A stretch of 39,364 nt of DNA from Longimicrobiales bacterium (GTDB lineage: Bacteria > Gemmatimonadota > Gemmatimonadetes > Longimicrobiales > Gaopeijiaceae): assembly GCA_028278645.1 (NCBI GenBank), contig JANQDZ010000100.1, positions 1 through 39,364 on the forward strand, given 5' to 3'. How positions within the stretch are numbered: the stretch's first letter is position 1; each line of letters starts with the position of its first letter. The notes beneath the pieces were generated by a model that was not told the origin of the DNA, made no database searches, and was given only the letters and a program-made list of their open reading frames with translations. A program made the translations under genes and the position numbers. Shown here piece after piece: positions 1-9,296 of the stretch.

Positions 1-343
1 GCCCCCATACAGGATCGGACGCCGGTGGAGGCGGCATGACCAGGATGGACCCAAAACCCCACGACCCGGGGCGGTACCGCCCGCACGGCCACGACCCGAA
101 CCAGCGCAACACGGAAGCGCTCCGACCGAAGGAACACCGCGAAACCCAAAGCACCACCACCCGCGCCACCCGAAACGGGACGGCCCGCCGGCCCCCCACC
201 AGGCCCTCTGCTCCCCGCGGGGAGCGGGTTCCCGAAGCCGGCCCCTGGTCTCGGGCGACAGTCAGCCCGGTCGGGGCCACTCTACCGGAAGCCGGCCGCC
301 ATCCTCAGGCCAAGATCCACGATCCGGGGTGTGGGCGGATTCT
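1..343. other. Left-edge region without an assignable gene
   Basis: This very GC-rich stretch lies downstream of the amidohydrolase gene that ends at 344. Both strands carry open frames, but their translations are Arg/Pro-rich with no family motif, as expected by chance at this GC content. Two minus-strand frames stay open to the left edge. One of them reads as a weakly hydrophobic Val/Arg-rich peptide without an ATG, so the edge of an unrecognised gene cannot be excluded. A perfect 16-bp palindrome lies at 210-225 (GCTCCCCGCGGGGAGC); no T-run follows it, so I do not call it a terminator. Confidence 0.4.
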
Positions 344-2122
344 CTAGGGCGCCATTCCTCCGCTCTCATACACGATCCGTCCGTCCACGATGGTCATGAC
401 GATCTCCATCTGGAGGACGTCGGTAGGCTCGATCTCCATAAGGTTCAGATCGGAGACCGTGAGATCTGCGAGCTTCCCGGGTTTGATGGACCCTCTCGTG
501 TCCTCGTCGAACGCAGCGTACGCGGCATCCAGGGTGTGCATCCGGATGGCCTGGTGCATGGTGATGCGCTCGTCAGGTAGCCACCCCCCCTCCGGCGTGC
601 CGTCCGTGCGGGTTCGGTTCACAGCGGCATTGATCACATACCTGGGATGACACGGGAAGGTCGCTCCCTGGGCCCCTGGAATGTCCGAACCGCCAACAAT
701 GGCGACGCCATGATCGAGGAAGCTCTTGTAGGGGTGTGAGAGTTTCTCCCTCTCAGGCCCCAAGCGACGGATGATCCACCGCATGTCGTCTTCGACCATG
801 CTGGGATTCACCTCGGCGATGACATCGAGATCGGCGAACCGTGCGTAATCCTGTTCTCGCATGGTCTGGGCGTGGATGACCCTGGACCTTGCCACAGCCT
901 CCGGGCCGAACTCGGCGGCGAGCTGCTCATACTGGTCCAGTGTCAGAGCGATTCCCCGATCGCCGATGGCATGGGTGTTCACCACATACCCGTCTTCCGT
1001 CGCGATCCTCATCATGTCGAGAATCTTGCCCAAGTTAGGCTCCATGAGGTCGTCCGCGTCACTGGAATGCCGACGGAAGTGACCAAAGGTTCCCGGATCG
1101 TCGGTATAGGGTTCGAAAAGCAACGCGCCATGAGACCCCATGAGGCCGTCCATATACCCCTTGTAGGCCCCATACCTGAGGTACGGGTCCGATTCGCCGG
1201 TCACTGGATGGGTCCCCATGTCGATCCCCGCGTCGCGGATCTCCGCGCTGCGGCTCAGGTCCAGCCGCATCCAAACTCGGCTGGTGAGCTCACCCGATTC
1301 ATGAAGAGCAGCGTACAGCCGGGGGTAGGGCTCCCCGGTGATGTCGTGGAACTCGGTGATCCCCCGTTTGGCCAACTCTCTCAAACCGGCTCGCATCTCG
1401 TTCAGAATGCGCTCCTCGGACTTCGGTGTGATGACCGCCCTGATCTGGCCGATGGCCGGCGACCCGGCCCGGATCAGGCCCGTGGGGCTTCCGTCGGGAT
1501 CCAGTTCCATTCCCGGGAGAGCCGCGCCATCGAGGTCGGCCGCCACGAGGGCGACGGTATTGGCCAGGTACAGTTCCCGGTCCCAGCTGTTCACAAAGAC
1601 AGGGTGGTTCGGTGTGAGGGGATCAATGGTTTGCCGGCGCGGCAACCATCGGTTCTCCTTCAGGCGCTCACGCTCACGCCAGTCGGCCTCCCACAGTCTG
1701 TGACCGTCCCAAGCTCCCCCGGTGATCCATTCCCCTTCCGGGAGGATCGCCGCCACGCGACCGATCTCAGCCACGAGTCCCTCGTCCTCCGACACAGCCA
1801 TGAGGTCGGCGTTGTTCCATATGGAGCCCCAGCCAGCAAAATGGGTGTGACTGTCTATGAAGCCCGGCATGACGAAGGCACCGTCCATATCGATCACTCG
1901 GGTTCCGGGCCCAGTGAAGGCGTTAGCTTCTGCATCGGAATCGAGGACCGCGGTGATGGTGTTACCGGTAATGACGACCGCGCTCGCCCAGGGCTGATCG
2001 TCCTCCATCGTGTACACGTCGGCATTCCGGAGGATGAGGTCCGCCGGGTTTTCCGATCCGCCCGCGCAGCCGAGAAAGAAGGCCCAGAGGCAGATGACGA
2101 AGGTTCTCCTCGCAGTATTCAT
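344..2122 (-). CDS. Amidohydrolase, YtcJ-like, lipoprotein (copy 1)
   Basis: Metal-dependent hydrolase of the amidohydrolase_3/YtcJ family (592 aa), predicted to hydrolyse amide or related C-N bonds of an unknown substrate. Residues 1-19 are a lipoprotein signal peptide ending in the lipobox LGC (C19), so the enzyme should be membrane-anchored outside the cytoplasm. The metal motif SHTH (H92, H94) follows 'PGFID'. Later family landmarks are present: 'YKGYMDG' with the candidate bridging Lys, 'THAIGDRG', 'VIHAQ' and 'GGSD' with the last Asp ligand. The C-terminus returns to the small beta-domain ('GKLADLTV', 'TIVDGRIVYE'). It lies 34 bp downstream of a paralogous gene on the same strand, and the two probably form one transcript. 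All metal ligands appear intact. Substrate is not deducible; family confidence is high. Confidence 0.93.
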   Translation of the reverse strand: MNTARRTFVICLWAFFLGCAGGSENPADLILRNADVYTMEDDQPWASAVVITGNTITAVLDSDAEANAFTGPGTRVIDMDGAFVMPGFIDSHTHFAGWGSIWNNADLMAVSEDEGLVAEIGRVAAILPEGEWITGGAWDGHRLWEADWRERERLKENRWLPRRQTIDPLTPNHPVFVNSWDRELYLANTVALVAADLDGAALPGMELDPDGSPTGLIRAGSPAIGQIRAVITPKSEERILNEMRAGLRELAKRGITEFHDITGEPYPRLYAALHESGELTSRVWMRLDLSRSAEIRDAGIDMGTHPVTGESDPYLRYGAYKGYMDGLMGSHGALLFEPYTDDPGTFGHFRRHSSDADDLMEPNLGKILDMMRIATEDGYVVNTHAIGDRGIALTLDQYEQLAAEFGPEAVARSRVIHAQTMREQDYARFADLDVIAEVNPSMVEDDMRWIIRRLGPEREKLSHPYKSFLDHGVAIVGGSDIPGAQGATFPCHPRYVINAAVNRTRTDGTPEGGWLPDERITMHQAIRMHTLDAAYAAFDEDTRGSIKPGKLADLTVSDLNLMEIEPTDVLQMEIVMTIVDGRIVYESGGMAP

Positions 2123-2156
2123 GGACGTAGGCTCCGTGGATTCTTGGAGAAGTCAA

Positions 2157-3920
2157 CTATCGTTCGTAGACGATCTTTCCATCCACGATCGTCATATCGA
2201 TTTCCAGGTCGAGTAGTTGGTCGGGGTGTTCGACGATGTTCCGGTCGATCACGGTGATGTCTGCCAGCTTCCCGGCCTTGAGAGATCCCCGTATCGAGTC
2301 CTCCCGCATACACGCATAAGCCCCATTAAGAGTGAACGCCCGGATGGCCTCCTCCACCGAGATCTTGTGGTGAGGGGTCCACCCGCCCTCGGGCTCACCT
2401 TCGTTGTTGGTTCGGTGTACCGCAGCGTTGAGCACGTACTTCGGGTGGCTGAAAAAGATCGCACCAGCGTTCCCCGGTGCATCGGACCCGAAGTTCATCA
2501 CGATGCCGTCGTCGATGAACGTTCGGAACGGGAACGCCAACTTCTCCCTCTCTGGTCCCAACCTGTGGATCAGCCATCGCATGTCATCGGCGATTTGGCT
2601 GGGGTTGGTTTCAGCGATGAGGTTCAGAGCCTTCATTCTCTCGAACTCTCTCGGTTGAACGATTTCCGCGTGGATAATCCGAAACATGCTCAGATCTGCA
2701 TCCAGGTCTTCCTGTATCCGCTCCAGCACGTCGATGACCTCCGAAACCCCACGGTCCCCAATGGCGTGGGAATCCACCGAAAACCCGTGTTCCACCGCGG
2801 CCTCGCAGAAGTTGTAGAACACCTCGGGGTTACCGATCAAGCTGCCAGGTACATCGGAATCACTGTTGTACTCCTGGTAGTGCCCCATATAGTCCGGACG
2901 GTCGTTGTACGGCTCGAAGAGCATGGCTCCACGGGACCCGAGGAACCCGTCGTTGGCGCTCTTGAATCCACCGTACCGTAGGTAATAGTCCCTTTCCTTC
3001 GTCTCTGGGTGGACACCCATCGTCAACCCGCGTTGGAACATCTCCTCTTGGAGGTCGAGCCAGGGCCTGACCCACACGCGGGCAGTCAGCTCTCCGGTCT
3101 CCTGTAGTCTCACGAAGCGCTCGACCTGGCCAAAATCCCGAATCATGTCGTGGATTTCCACAATTCCCATCTCGGCCATGGCTCTCAAGCCAGCCCGGTA
3201 CTCGTTCAGGACGCGTTCTTCCGATTTTGGCTTCACCACCTCCCGAATCCGGGCGATGGCCGGAGATCCACGGCGAATCAACCCGGTGGGGACCCCATCC
3301 CGAAGCTCCATCCCCTCGAGGTCGGAAGCCAGCAAGCCCGCGGCTTCCAGAGCTGCGGTATTGGCCAGGTAGAGGTCCCCGTCATAGCTGTTGAGGAAAC
3401 AGGGATTTTGGGCGGTGATCTCGTCGATGGCGAAGCGGTCGGGCTCCCAGCGGTCGGGAACGACCTCCCCCGAAAGTTCCCCTGTACCAGCCAGCCATTG
3501 GATTGCCCCGGACCAATCCCCTCCGGTAATCCACTCCCCTTCCCCGACCAGCGGTACGACTCGCCCCAATTCTTCCACCAGGCCTTCATCGTCGTCGACG
3601 TTCATCAGCATGATGTCGTGCTGCTGGGCCGCGAATCCGGCAAAGTGGATATGGGCATCGATGAAGCCGGGGACGGCTAACCTACCTTCGAGGTCGACCA
3701 CCCGAGTGTTGGGGCCGATGTACTTCTCTGCGTCGGAATCGTCATCGAGGACGGCGGTGATGGTGTTACCATCGATCACCAGGGCTTGGGCCCAGGGCTG
3801 ATCGTTCTCGACGGTGAAGACTCCCCCGTTGATCATCACCAGGTCCGCACCGGGCCTTCCGCAAGAGAGGGCGGCAAAGAAGAGAAAAAGGGCCAGTCCG
3901 GCTCGACTTCTTCTGAACAT
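2157..3920 (-). CDS. Amidohydrolase, YtcJ-like, lipoprotein (copy 2)
   Basis: Paralogue of the next gene downstream (587 aa). I place the start at 3920: the product then begins MFRRSRAG with a lipoprotein signal peptide and lipobox LSC (C20), and AGGGG lies about 8 bases upstream. The frame stays open to 4208, but that extension is Pro/Gly-rich, unlike the family, and overlaps the divergent gene. H90-x-H92 after 'PGFID' supplies the first metal ligands. 'GGFKSANDG', 'SHAIGDRG', 'IIHAE' and 'FGSDAPG' supply the rest. It ends '[11 protein letters not shown]', almost the same tail as its neighbour. It is likely first in a two-gene operon of exported hydrolases with related but probably not identical substrates. 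The substrate is unknown. Confidence 0.92.
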   Translation of the reverse strand: MFRRSRAGLALFLFFAALSCGRPGADLVMINGGVFTVENDQPWAQALVIDGNTITAVLDDDSDAEKYIGPNTRVVDLEGRLAVPGFIDAHIHFAGFAAQQHDIMLMNVDDDEGLVEELGRVVPLVGEGEWITGGDWSGAIQWLAGTGELSGEVVPDRWEPDRFAIDEITAQNPCFLNSYDGDLYLANTAALEAAGLLASDLEGMELRDGVPTGLIRRGSPAIARIREVVKPKSEERVLNEYRAGLRAMAEMGIVEIHDMIRDFGQVERFVRLQETGELTARVWVRPWLDLQEEMFQRGLTMGVHPETKERDYYLRYGGFKSANDGFLGSRGAMLFEPYNDRPDYMGHYQEYNSDSDVPGSLIGNPEVFYNFCEAAVEHGFSVDSHAIGDRGVSEVIDVLERIQEDLDADLSMFRIIHAEIVQPREFERMKALNLIAETNPSQIADDMRWLIHRLGPEREKLAFPFRTFIDDGIVMNFGSDAPGNAGAIFFSHPKYVLNAAVHRTNNEGEPEGGWTPHHKISVEEAIRAFTLNGAYACMREDSIRGSLKAGKLADITVIDRNIVEHPDQLLDLEIDMTIVDGKIVYER

Positions 3921-4132
3921 GTTTGTACCCCTGGATCCAGGGCTGGATGGGAAACCAGTGACTGGTCGATCTTCCGGATCTCGGACCATACACGCCGGTC
4001 GAGTAGGGAGCAACGATTTCCCGCCGTTGCCGAGTGGTACGATCAAAGTGCACTGCCATTGAAGCTGGAGCTTCTCTATGTCGTAGGGGTAGAAGCTCCC
4101 CTCAACCATTGACGCTTGATCAGGATCGCACG
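3921..4132. promoter_or_regulatory. Divergent intergenic region
   Basis: This 212-bp gap separates the start of the amidohydrolase pair (minus) from the winged-helix membrane protein (plus), so it must hold promoters for both. I see no convincing -35/-10 pair, operator palindrome or terminator. Confidence 0.4.
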
Positions 4133-5776
4133 ATGGACCAGCTGTCGGTTTCCAGGACCCCGTCCCCTCCGGACCTTTCCTTGGTCCTGAAGGCCCTTCG
4201 GAAGGCAAAAGGCCGTGCGACGGTCGGTGATGTCGTCGCCGACACAGGGATTGGCCGGGACCAGGTGGAGGCTGGTCTCAGATCGCTCCTGGAGAGTCGA
4301 AAGGGGCACTTGGAGGTCGGTGAAACCGGCACCTTGGTTTACCGTTTCGACCCCCGCCTGATCCAACGAGACGCCATCCCACTCTTCGCACGACTGAAGG
4401 AAGGCGCATGGCAGGGATTCACCAAGGCGTTCAAAGCTTGGATCGTGATCATGCTCTTGGTCTACTTCGTGATCTTTGTGGCCTTGGTCATAGCCGCCCT
4501 TGTGGCAAGTCAATCAAAAGGGGGAGGAAGAAGCTCGGGCCGGTGGAGCGGGCGAGGCCGGGGTTTCCCAAACTTCCGGGGGTTCTGGTTCTGGTACTTC
4601 TTTTGGAGTCCCGGTTGGGGGAGGGGCAGGCCCTATTACGGGCACAGGTGGGAACGCCGGTACGGGTCCAGGAAGGGTACACCCAAGGTCCCCTTCATCA
4701 AGAAGGTGTTTGCCTTTGTTTTTGGACCGGACCGGCCGAAGCCGACCCAGGCCCAGAAGGACCGGAGCGTGATTCGCCTCATCCGGGCCCGCCGGGGAGT
4801 CCTGACCGCCACCGAGCTGGTTCAACACTCCGGCATTCCTCTTCAGGAAGCCGAGGAGGAACTGGCCCGTTTGATGGTCACCCACGGCGGCGACGTAAAG
4901 GTGACGGAGGACGGGGTTTTGGGTTACGTGTTTCCGGAGCTCATGGTGAGCGCCAAAGGGACTGTGACCGAAAGGGAGCCCGACCCAGCTTGGCGGCGCC
5001 TAGAGCCACCGGAGGAGGTCACCGGGAATGATGCAAAGGCGAATGCCATTGTTGCCGGGATCAACACCTTCAACCTGGCCGCCGCGTCCAGCGCACCCTG
5101 GTTCATATTCCCTCGTCTAGGGATAGCGGGGGACCTGGCCTGGATCGGCTTGGTCTGGGTACCAGTCATCTACAGCGCGCTGTTTTTCGCCGTACCCGCG
5201 CTACGGGCCATAGCGGTAAGCCGCCACAACCGCCTTCGGAGGGAGAGAAACCTCAGGAAGGTGATTCTGGGCGAGGTTTTTAGAGCTTCCCTCATCCGAG
5301 GTAAGGCGCGATGGATCACGCTGAGCGGGACGAGAGGTCATCTTCGGAGGGCACTTCCCACCGCAGGCGTGAAAGGTCGCAACGCTCGCGTCCCCCTCGA
5401 ATGGGCGGAGGAGAGGGGTGTGATACTTTCCGAGAGCACCGTCCCGGATAGTCTCGTGGAGGCCCAGCTCCAGATCCTCCTGGCCGAGTTCGACGGCGAG
5501 GTTGAGGAGGACACGACGAGTGGTGTGCGGTACCGATTCTCTAGCATCCCGATCCAGCTTCAGGGGGGAGAGACCATCCGAAAAGGCCTCTCCCTGGAAA
5601 AGCAGAAGGTTGGGGACATCGTCTACGCCAGCGACCAGACCGACCAGGAGGCTCATGAGAGGGATCTCGATGCCTTCGATCGGGAGCTGGCCAGCGGGTC
5701 TGACCTCACCCATCTCCTCCCGGATACCGAACGGGTCGGGTATCTGGACGACTTCGAGTTGGTACTCTCTCCCTAG
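4133..5776 (+). CDS. Membrane protein with repeated winged-helix-like modules
   Basis: I do not recognise a named family (547 aa). The start at 4133 is preceded by AGGA at 8-bp spacing; an upstream in-frame ATG at 4034 would add an atypical extension. The order is: winged-helix-like module about 15-75 ending 'LVYRFDP'; one strong TM helix about 102-126; a Gly/Arg/Trp/Phe/Tyr-rich stretch 129-180; a second winged-helix-like module about 208-270 ending 'GYVFPE'; two TM helices about 305-358; a basic segment; and a third related module about 425-475 ending 'VRYRFSS'. Each module has the pattern of helices, then Gly-Asp-Val/Glu, then a beta hairpin closing in Tyr-x-Phe. It could be a membrane-tethered regulator or a scaffold that uses wHTH folds for protein contacts. 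It stands alone between two operons. Function unknown. Confidence 0.8.
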   Translation: MDQLSVSRTPSPPDLSLVLKALRKAKGRATVGDVVADTGIGRDQVEAGLRSLLESRKGHLEVGETGTLVYRFDPRLIQRDAIPLFARLKEGAWQGFTKAFKAWIVIMLLVYFVIFVALVIAALVASQSKGGGRSSGRWSGRGRGFPNFRGFWFWYFFWSPGWGRGRPYYGHRWERRYGSRKGTPKVPFIKKVFAFVFGPDRPKPTQAQKDRSVIRLIRARRGVLTATELVQHSGIPLQEAEEELARLMVTHGGDVKVTEDGVLGYVFPELMVSAKGTVTEREPDPAWRRLEPPEEVTGNDAKANAIVAGINTFNLAAASSAPWFIFPRLGIAGDLAWIGLVWVPVIYSALFFAVPALRAIAVSRHNRLRRERNLRKVILGEVFRASLIRGKARWITLSGTRGHLRRALPTAGVKGRNARVPLEWAEERGVILSESTVPDSLVEAQLQILLAEFDGEVEEDTTSGVRYRFSSIPIQLQGGETIRKGLSLEKQKVGDIVYASDQTDQEAHERDLDAFDRELASGSDLTHLLPDTERVGYLDDFELVLSP

Positions 5777-5910
5777 GGGTGACATCTCCACCCGCCCCAA
5801 CTACCAGGGCCATCCCGGTCTGGCTATCCGCCGGGCCCTGGCATAGCATGTGTCGGTGAGGTCCGCTTCTCGGGAAGAAGAAGCCCTCCCCAGCATAACC
5901 ACGGGAATCC

Positions 5911-7350
5911 ATGGCAGACGAAACGATCCTTGGAGTGGTCGTAATCGTTTACCTGACAGCTCTGATCGCCCTCGGATGGGTAGTGAGCAAGAGGGTCAGG
6001 CTGGCCTCCGACTTCCTGGTAGCTGGGCGAAAGCTCGGTCTCCCCCTTACTACAGCAACTCTTGCAGCGGTCCAGCTCGGAGCCGGGGTGATCCTCGGCG
6101 GTTCAGCCATGGCCGCCGAATTCGGATTGTGGCCCGGCGTTTGGTACGGGCTAGGGTGCGGGGGAGGTTTGATCCTGGCCGGTCTCCTGGTGGCTGGGAA
6201 GATGAGGAAACAGGGTGGATACGTCCCGTTGGATTTCTTCGGCTCGAGGTTCGGTGAGCGAAAGTGGGTGAGGGTTTGGGGGTGGGCGTCCAACATACCG
6301 AGCCTGCTGGGCATTTTTGTGGCCCAGCTCATGGCCGCCGGCTCCATCCTCACCATCTTCGGCTTCGGCTACACTGAGGGCATTATCATCGTGGCCGGGG
6401 CCATAATGCTGTACAGCGCCTTTGGGGGAATGTGGGGAGTGGTCTCAGTCGATTTCGTTCAGCTGGGAACCATTCTTGTGGGGATTCCCCTCGTCGCGGT
6501 GGTGGCCCTGGTCCAGCTCTCGGACCTCGGTCATCCGGGCGGAACTCTCGGCGCCCTGAGCAAAGCTATCGTAACCCCGTTCATACCGTCGGGGCTGGGA
6601 TCCCGAGCTGTCTTCCTGATTTTACCGTTTCTCCTGTCCATTTCCGTCTCGTACGACGCCTTCATGCGCTACCAGTCGGCCAAGTCCGTCGCAGTGGCGA
6701 AGTGGGGTTGTGTCCTCGCAGGCCTGATCGTGATCGCTCTGAGCCTCTGCGTGGGATTTATCGGGGCGGTCGGCGCCGCCCTCTACCCCGAGGTGGGATA
6801 TCAGGAGGTGCTGCCCCACGCCATCGGTACCTTGCTCCACCCGGTTGCTGCCGGTGTGGTGGTGTCGGCCCTCCTGGCTGCCGTAATGTCCAGCTCAAAC
6901 TGCCTACTGATCTCCCTATCCGGATGCTTCACGCGGGACCTCTACAACAAGGTCTTCAATCCGGCCGTGAGCCTGGACGAGCTGAAGCATACCAAAGCGC
7001 TTTCGAGGGCAGTCATAGTCCTCTCGGCCGTCGCCGGCGTGGTTATCGCAAGCCGAGCCACCGGGATTCTCGATACGATCATCATCTTCAACTATCCCTA
7101 CATGGGCAGCATGCTCGTCCCTCTCCTGGGTGGCGTGCTTTATCCTAAGGCCACCGCGAAGGGCGCCATTGCCGCGCTGTTCGTCGGAGGGGCCATTGGC
7201 GTGGTCTCATTCTTAGCGGGCGTGCCGGGAAGGATCCACGGCCTGTTTAACGTCGATTTGGGACTCCTCCTAGCCTACTCGGCTTCGGCGATCGTATTTG
7301 TGGGGGTCAGCCTTCGCACCCAACCCGAGCCTGGAGCGGTTTCCCAGTGA
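5911..7350 (+). CDS. Sodium:solute symporter family transporter (SSS/SLC5)
   Basis: Sodium-coupled uptake transporter of the SSS family (479 aa). About 13 hydrophobic segments cover the chain from residue 4 to the end, as in the SSS core. The hallmark helix-8 segment 'AAVMSSSNCLLISLSG', which in the family contributes Na+-site serines, is present and is followed by 'FTRDLYNKVFNP', a typical SSS cytoplasmic loop. 'FGGMWGVVSVDFVQ' is a further family motif. Only a weak GGGAA precedes the ATG at 5911. The stop overlaps the GTG start of the flavoprotein gene in GTGA, so the transporter probably imports the compound, perhaps a carboxylate, processed by the flavoprotein and ferredoxin. The substrate itself cannot be read from the sequence. 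Confidence 0.94.
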   Translation: MADETILGVVVIVYLTALIALGWVVSKRVRLASDFLVAGRKLGLPLTTATLAAVQLGAGVILGGSAMAAEFGLWPGVWYGLGCGGGLILAGLLVAGKMRKQGGYVPLDFFGSRFGERKWVRVWGWASNIPSLLGIFVAQLMAAGSILTIFGFGYTEGIIIVAGAIMLYSAFGGMWGVVSVDFVQLGTILVGIPLVAVVALVQLSDLGHPGGTLGALSKAIVTPFIPSGLGSRAVFLILPFLLSISVSYDAFMRYQSAKSVAVAKWGCVLAGLIVIALSLCVGFIGAVGAALYPEVGYQEVLPHAIGTLLHPVAAGVVVSALLAAVMSSSNCLLISLSGCFTRDLYNKVFNPAVSLDELKHTKALSRAVIVLSAVAGVVIASRATGILDTIIIFNYPYMGSMLVPLLGGVLYPKATAKGAIAALFVGGAIGVVSFLAGVPGRIHGLFNVDLGLLLAYSASAIVFVGVSLRTQPEPGAVSQ

Positions 7351-9296
7351 ACCCTCGGCCTCCATCCATCGACTGGCCTTACCCCATCGAATGGGACCAA
7401 GCCAGCACCGTCCAAACGGACGTCCTGGTTTTGGGGGGCGGAATCGCCGGGTGTTGGGCAGCCATTGGTGCCGCCCGCAGGGGGGCGGATGTGGTGTTGG
7501 TGGAGAAAGGCGCCACGGTAAGCAGCGGGGCCGGCGGTTCCGGCTGTGACCACTGGGAATCGGCTGCGACGAACCCGTGCTCTCGGGTTTCACCGGAAGA
7601 GCTGGCGGAAGCCCTGGTCAAAAGCCACGGGGGCTACTGCAACGGCATCTCCCACTATATCGAGTGTAGGGAGGGGTGGGATCGTTTGGTGGACCTGGAA
7701 GGCATTGGAGGGAAGATCCGGGACACGGAAGATGAGTTCATTGGCGCAGAGTTTCGGGACGACGCCACCAAACTGCTTTTCGCCTATGACTACCACAATC
7801 GTTTCGCCCTTCGGGTCTGGGGCACCACTTTCAAGTCAGCTCTCTACGAGGCGTGCCGGCAGCTGGGGGTGAGGATCCTGGACCGGACAATGGCTACCTC
7901 GCTTCTCATGGGGGCCGGAGGCCAGCGGTCGAGGGTCGTTGGAGCGACAGGAGTCAACACGAGGACAGGGCGATTCGTCGTGCTGGGGGCAAAAGCGACG
8001 GTCCTATGTATGTCACGGCCCTCCCGCTTGTGGCTCTTTTCCAGGGAGATGCCCGGGGTGTCTGAATTCCGTCCTCCCCAATGTTGCGGGGACGGGCATG
8101 CCATGGCGTGGAAGGCCGGCGCCGAGTTTACGATGATGGAAAAATCGGTCCAGGCTGAATGGTCCGGTACCCGCAGCTTCCCCCCCTATGGCACTGGAAA
8201 CACCCACAACACCTGGTATGCCTGTTCCATGGTCGATGCCGAGGGGCGGAAGATCCCATGGGTGGACCGAGATGGAACGGTCCTCGAAGAGGTGTCCGAC
8301 AGATACCGTCCCGCTCCTGGACAGAAACTCTTCCTGAAGGGCGGGTGCGAGCCGGACATCCCTCAATACGAATACCAGGGTCCTGATATCCCTCCGGCCG
8401 AGGATCTTCTTGAACAAGGCTTCAAGCTCCCGCTCTTTGCCGACCTCCCCTCCATGCCGGACCATGAGCGGAGAGCCATCTGGGGTTTGATGGTCGGTGA
8501 GGAGGGAAAGACCCGGGTCCCCATCCTCGAGAACTACACCAGGGCGGGCTTCGATCCGACCACAGACCGCCTTCAGAGCTACGGAGAGGATTGGAGGTCA
8601 GCCGCTTTTGCCCCTGAGGAGCGCCAACTCTTCGGGTACCCCGGGGGACTGATGAACGACTGGACCCTCAGAACGAATTTAGAGGGCCTTTATGCTGCCG
8701 GGGACCAACTCTTCGCCGCAAACTGCCACGGCCACGCAGCCACCACTGGACACTACGCGGGTCGACACGCGGCCTCCTACGCTTTTTCGGCCCCTGAGCT
8801 CGACACCGACAGGGACCAGGCAGAGGCGGAACGGGACCGGATCCATTCTCTGGTCAACGGATTCGGGGGAGTTTTGTGGCAGGAGGTGAACGCCACCATC
8901 GCCGGAATCATGCAGGAACACTGCGGTCAGAAGAAGAGCGCGGCCATTCTGGCCCCAGGCCTCTTGAAGCTGAAGGAGATCCGTCGAAACGAGGCACTCC
9001 ACCTCCGGCCCAGGAATCCCCATGAACTCACCCGTACGCTGGAGGTCCTGAACGTCCTGACCAATGCAGAGTTGGTCATTCACTCGTGTCTGGCCAGAGA
9101 AGCCTCGGCGAAGTTCCTCCTGTTCGAGAGGCTGGATTTTCCGGCGATGGATCCGCCGGATTGGGAGAAGTTCGTGACCGTGAGGCTGTCGGGGGGCGTA
9201 GTAGTGGAGGGTGAGAGGCCTTTGGATTACTACGGCTCCTTTGAAGAGGAGTACGAAGCCCACAACGCCGACTATCTGTCTGGGACTGCTCCATGA
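7347..9296 (+). CDS. FAD-dependent oxidoreductase, AprA/fumarate reductase-like flavoprotein
   Basis: Flavoprotein of the fumarate reductase/succinate dehydrogenase/AprA superfamily (649 aa). A GTG start overlaps the symporter stop by 4 bases. The N-terminal Rossmann motif 'LGGGIAGCWAA' (about 29-39) and acidic residue E53 in 'LVEKG' bind the FAD ADP moiety. The second FAD contact 'GLYAAGDQ' is followed by 'NCHGHAATTGHYAGRHAA' with several His residues near the presumed active site. The C-terminal helical part ('RRNEALHLRPRNPHELTRTLEV') resembles the AprA/SdhA end domain. The next gene, a small ferredoxin starting inside the ATGA overlap, is the likely redox partner, as AprB is for AprA. It probably works in the cytoplasm because there is no signal peptide. 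Since sulfate-activation genes are absent here, I do not call it APS reductase. Confidence 0.9.
   Translation: MNPRPPSIDWPYPIEWDQASTVQTDVLVLGGGIAGCWAAIGAARRGADVVLVEKGATVSSGAGGSGCDHWESAATNPCSRVSPEELAEALVKSHGGYCNGISHYIECREGWDRLVDLEGIGGKIRDTEDEFIGAEFRDDATKLLFAYDYHNRFALRVWGTTFKSALYEACRQLGVRILDRTMATSLLMGAGGQRSRVVGATGVNTRTGRFVVLGAKATVLCMSRPSRLWLFSREMPGVSEFRPPQCCGDGHAMAWKAGAEFTMMEKSVQAEWSGTRSFPPYGTGNTHNTWYACSMVDAEGRKIPWVDRDGTVLEEVSDRYRPAPGQKLFLKGGCEPDIPQYEYQGPDIPPAEDLLEQGFKLPLFADLPSMPDHERRAIWGLMVGEEGKTRVPILENYTRAGFDPTTDRLQSYGEDWRSAAFAPEERQLFGYPGGLMNDWTLRTNLEGLYAAGDQLFAANCHGHAATTGHYAGRHAASYAFSAPELDTDRDQAEAERDRIHSLVNGFGGVLWQEVNATIAGIMQEHCGQKKSAAILAPGLLKLKEIRRNEALHLRPRNPHELTRTLEVLNVLTNAELVIHSCLAREASAKFLLFERLDFPAMDPPDWEKFVTVRLSGGVVVEGERPLDYYGSFEEEYEAHNADYLSGTAP

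Noticed and set aside
210-225. Perfect 16-bp palindrome
   Set aside because: It has no T-run and is not near a recognised promoter. In GC-rich DNA such a palindrome can occur by chance.
36-347. Plus-strand open frame at the left edge
   Set aside because: The translation is Arg/Pro/Thr-rich without hydrophobic core or motif, and codon use is unlike the clear genes. It is kept only as an unassigned region.
872-2257. Long plus-strand open frame of 461 codons
   Set aside because: It is antisense to the first amidohydrolase, whose motifs are complete. The translation has no family signature and is a GC-driven shadow.
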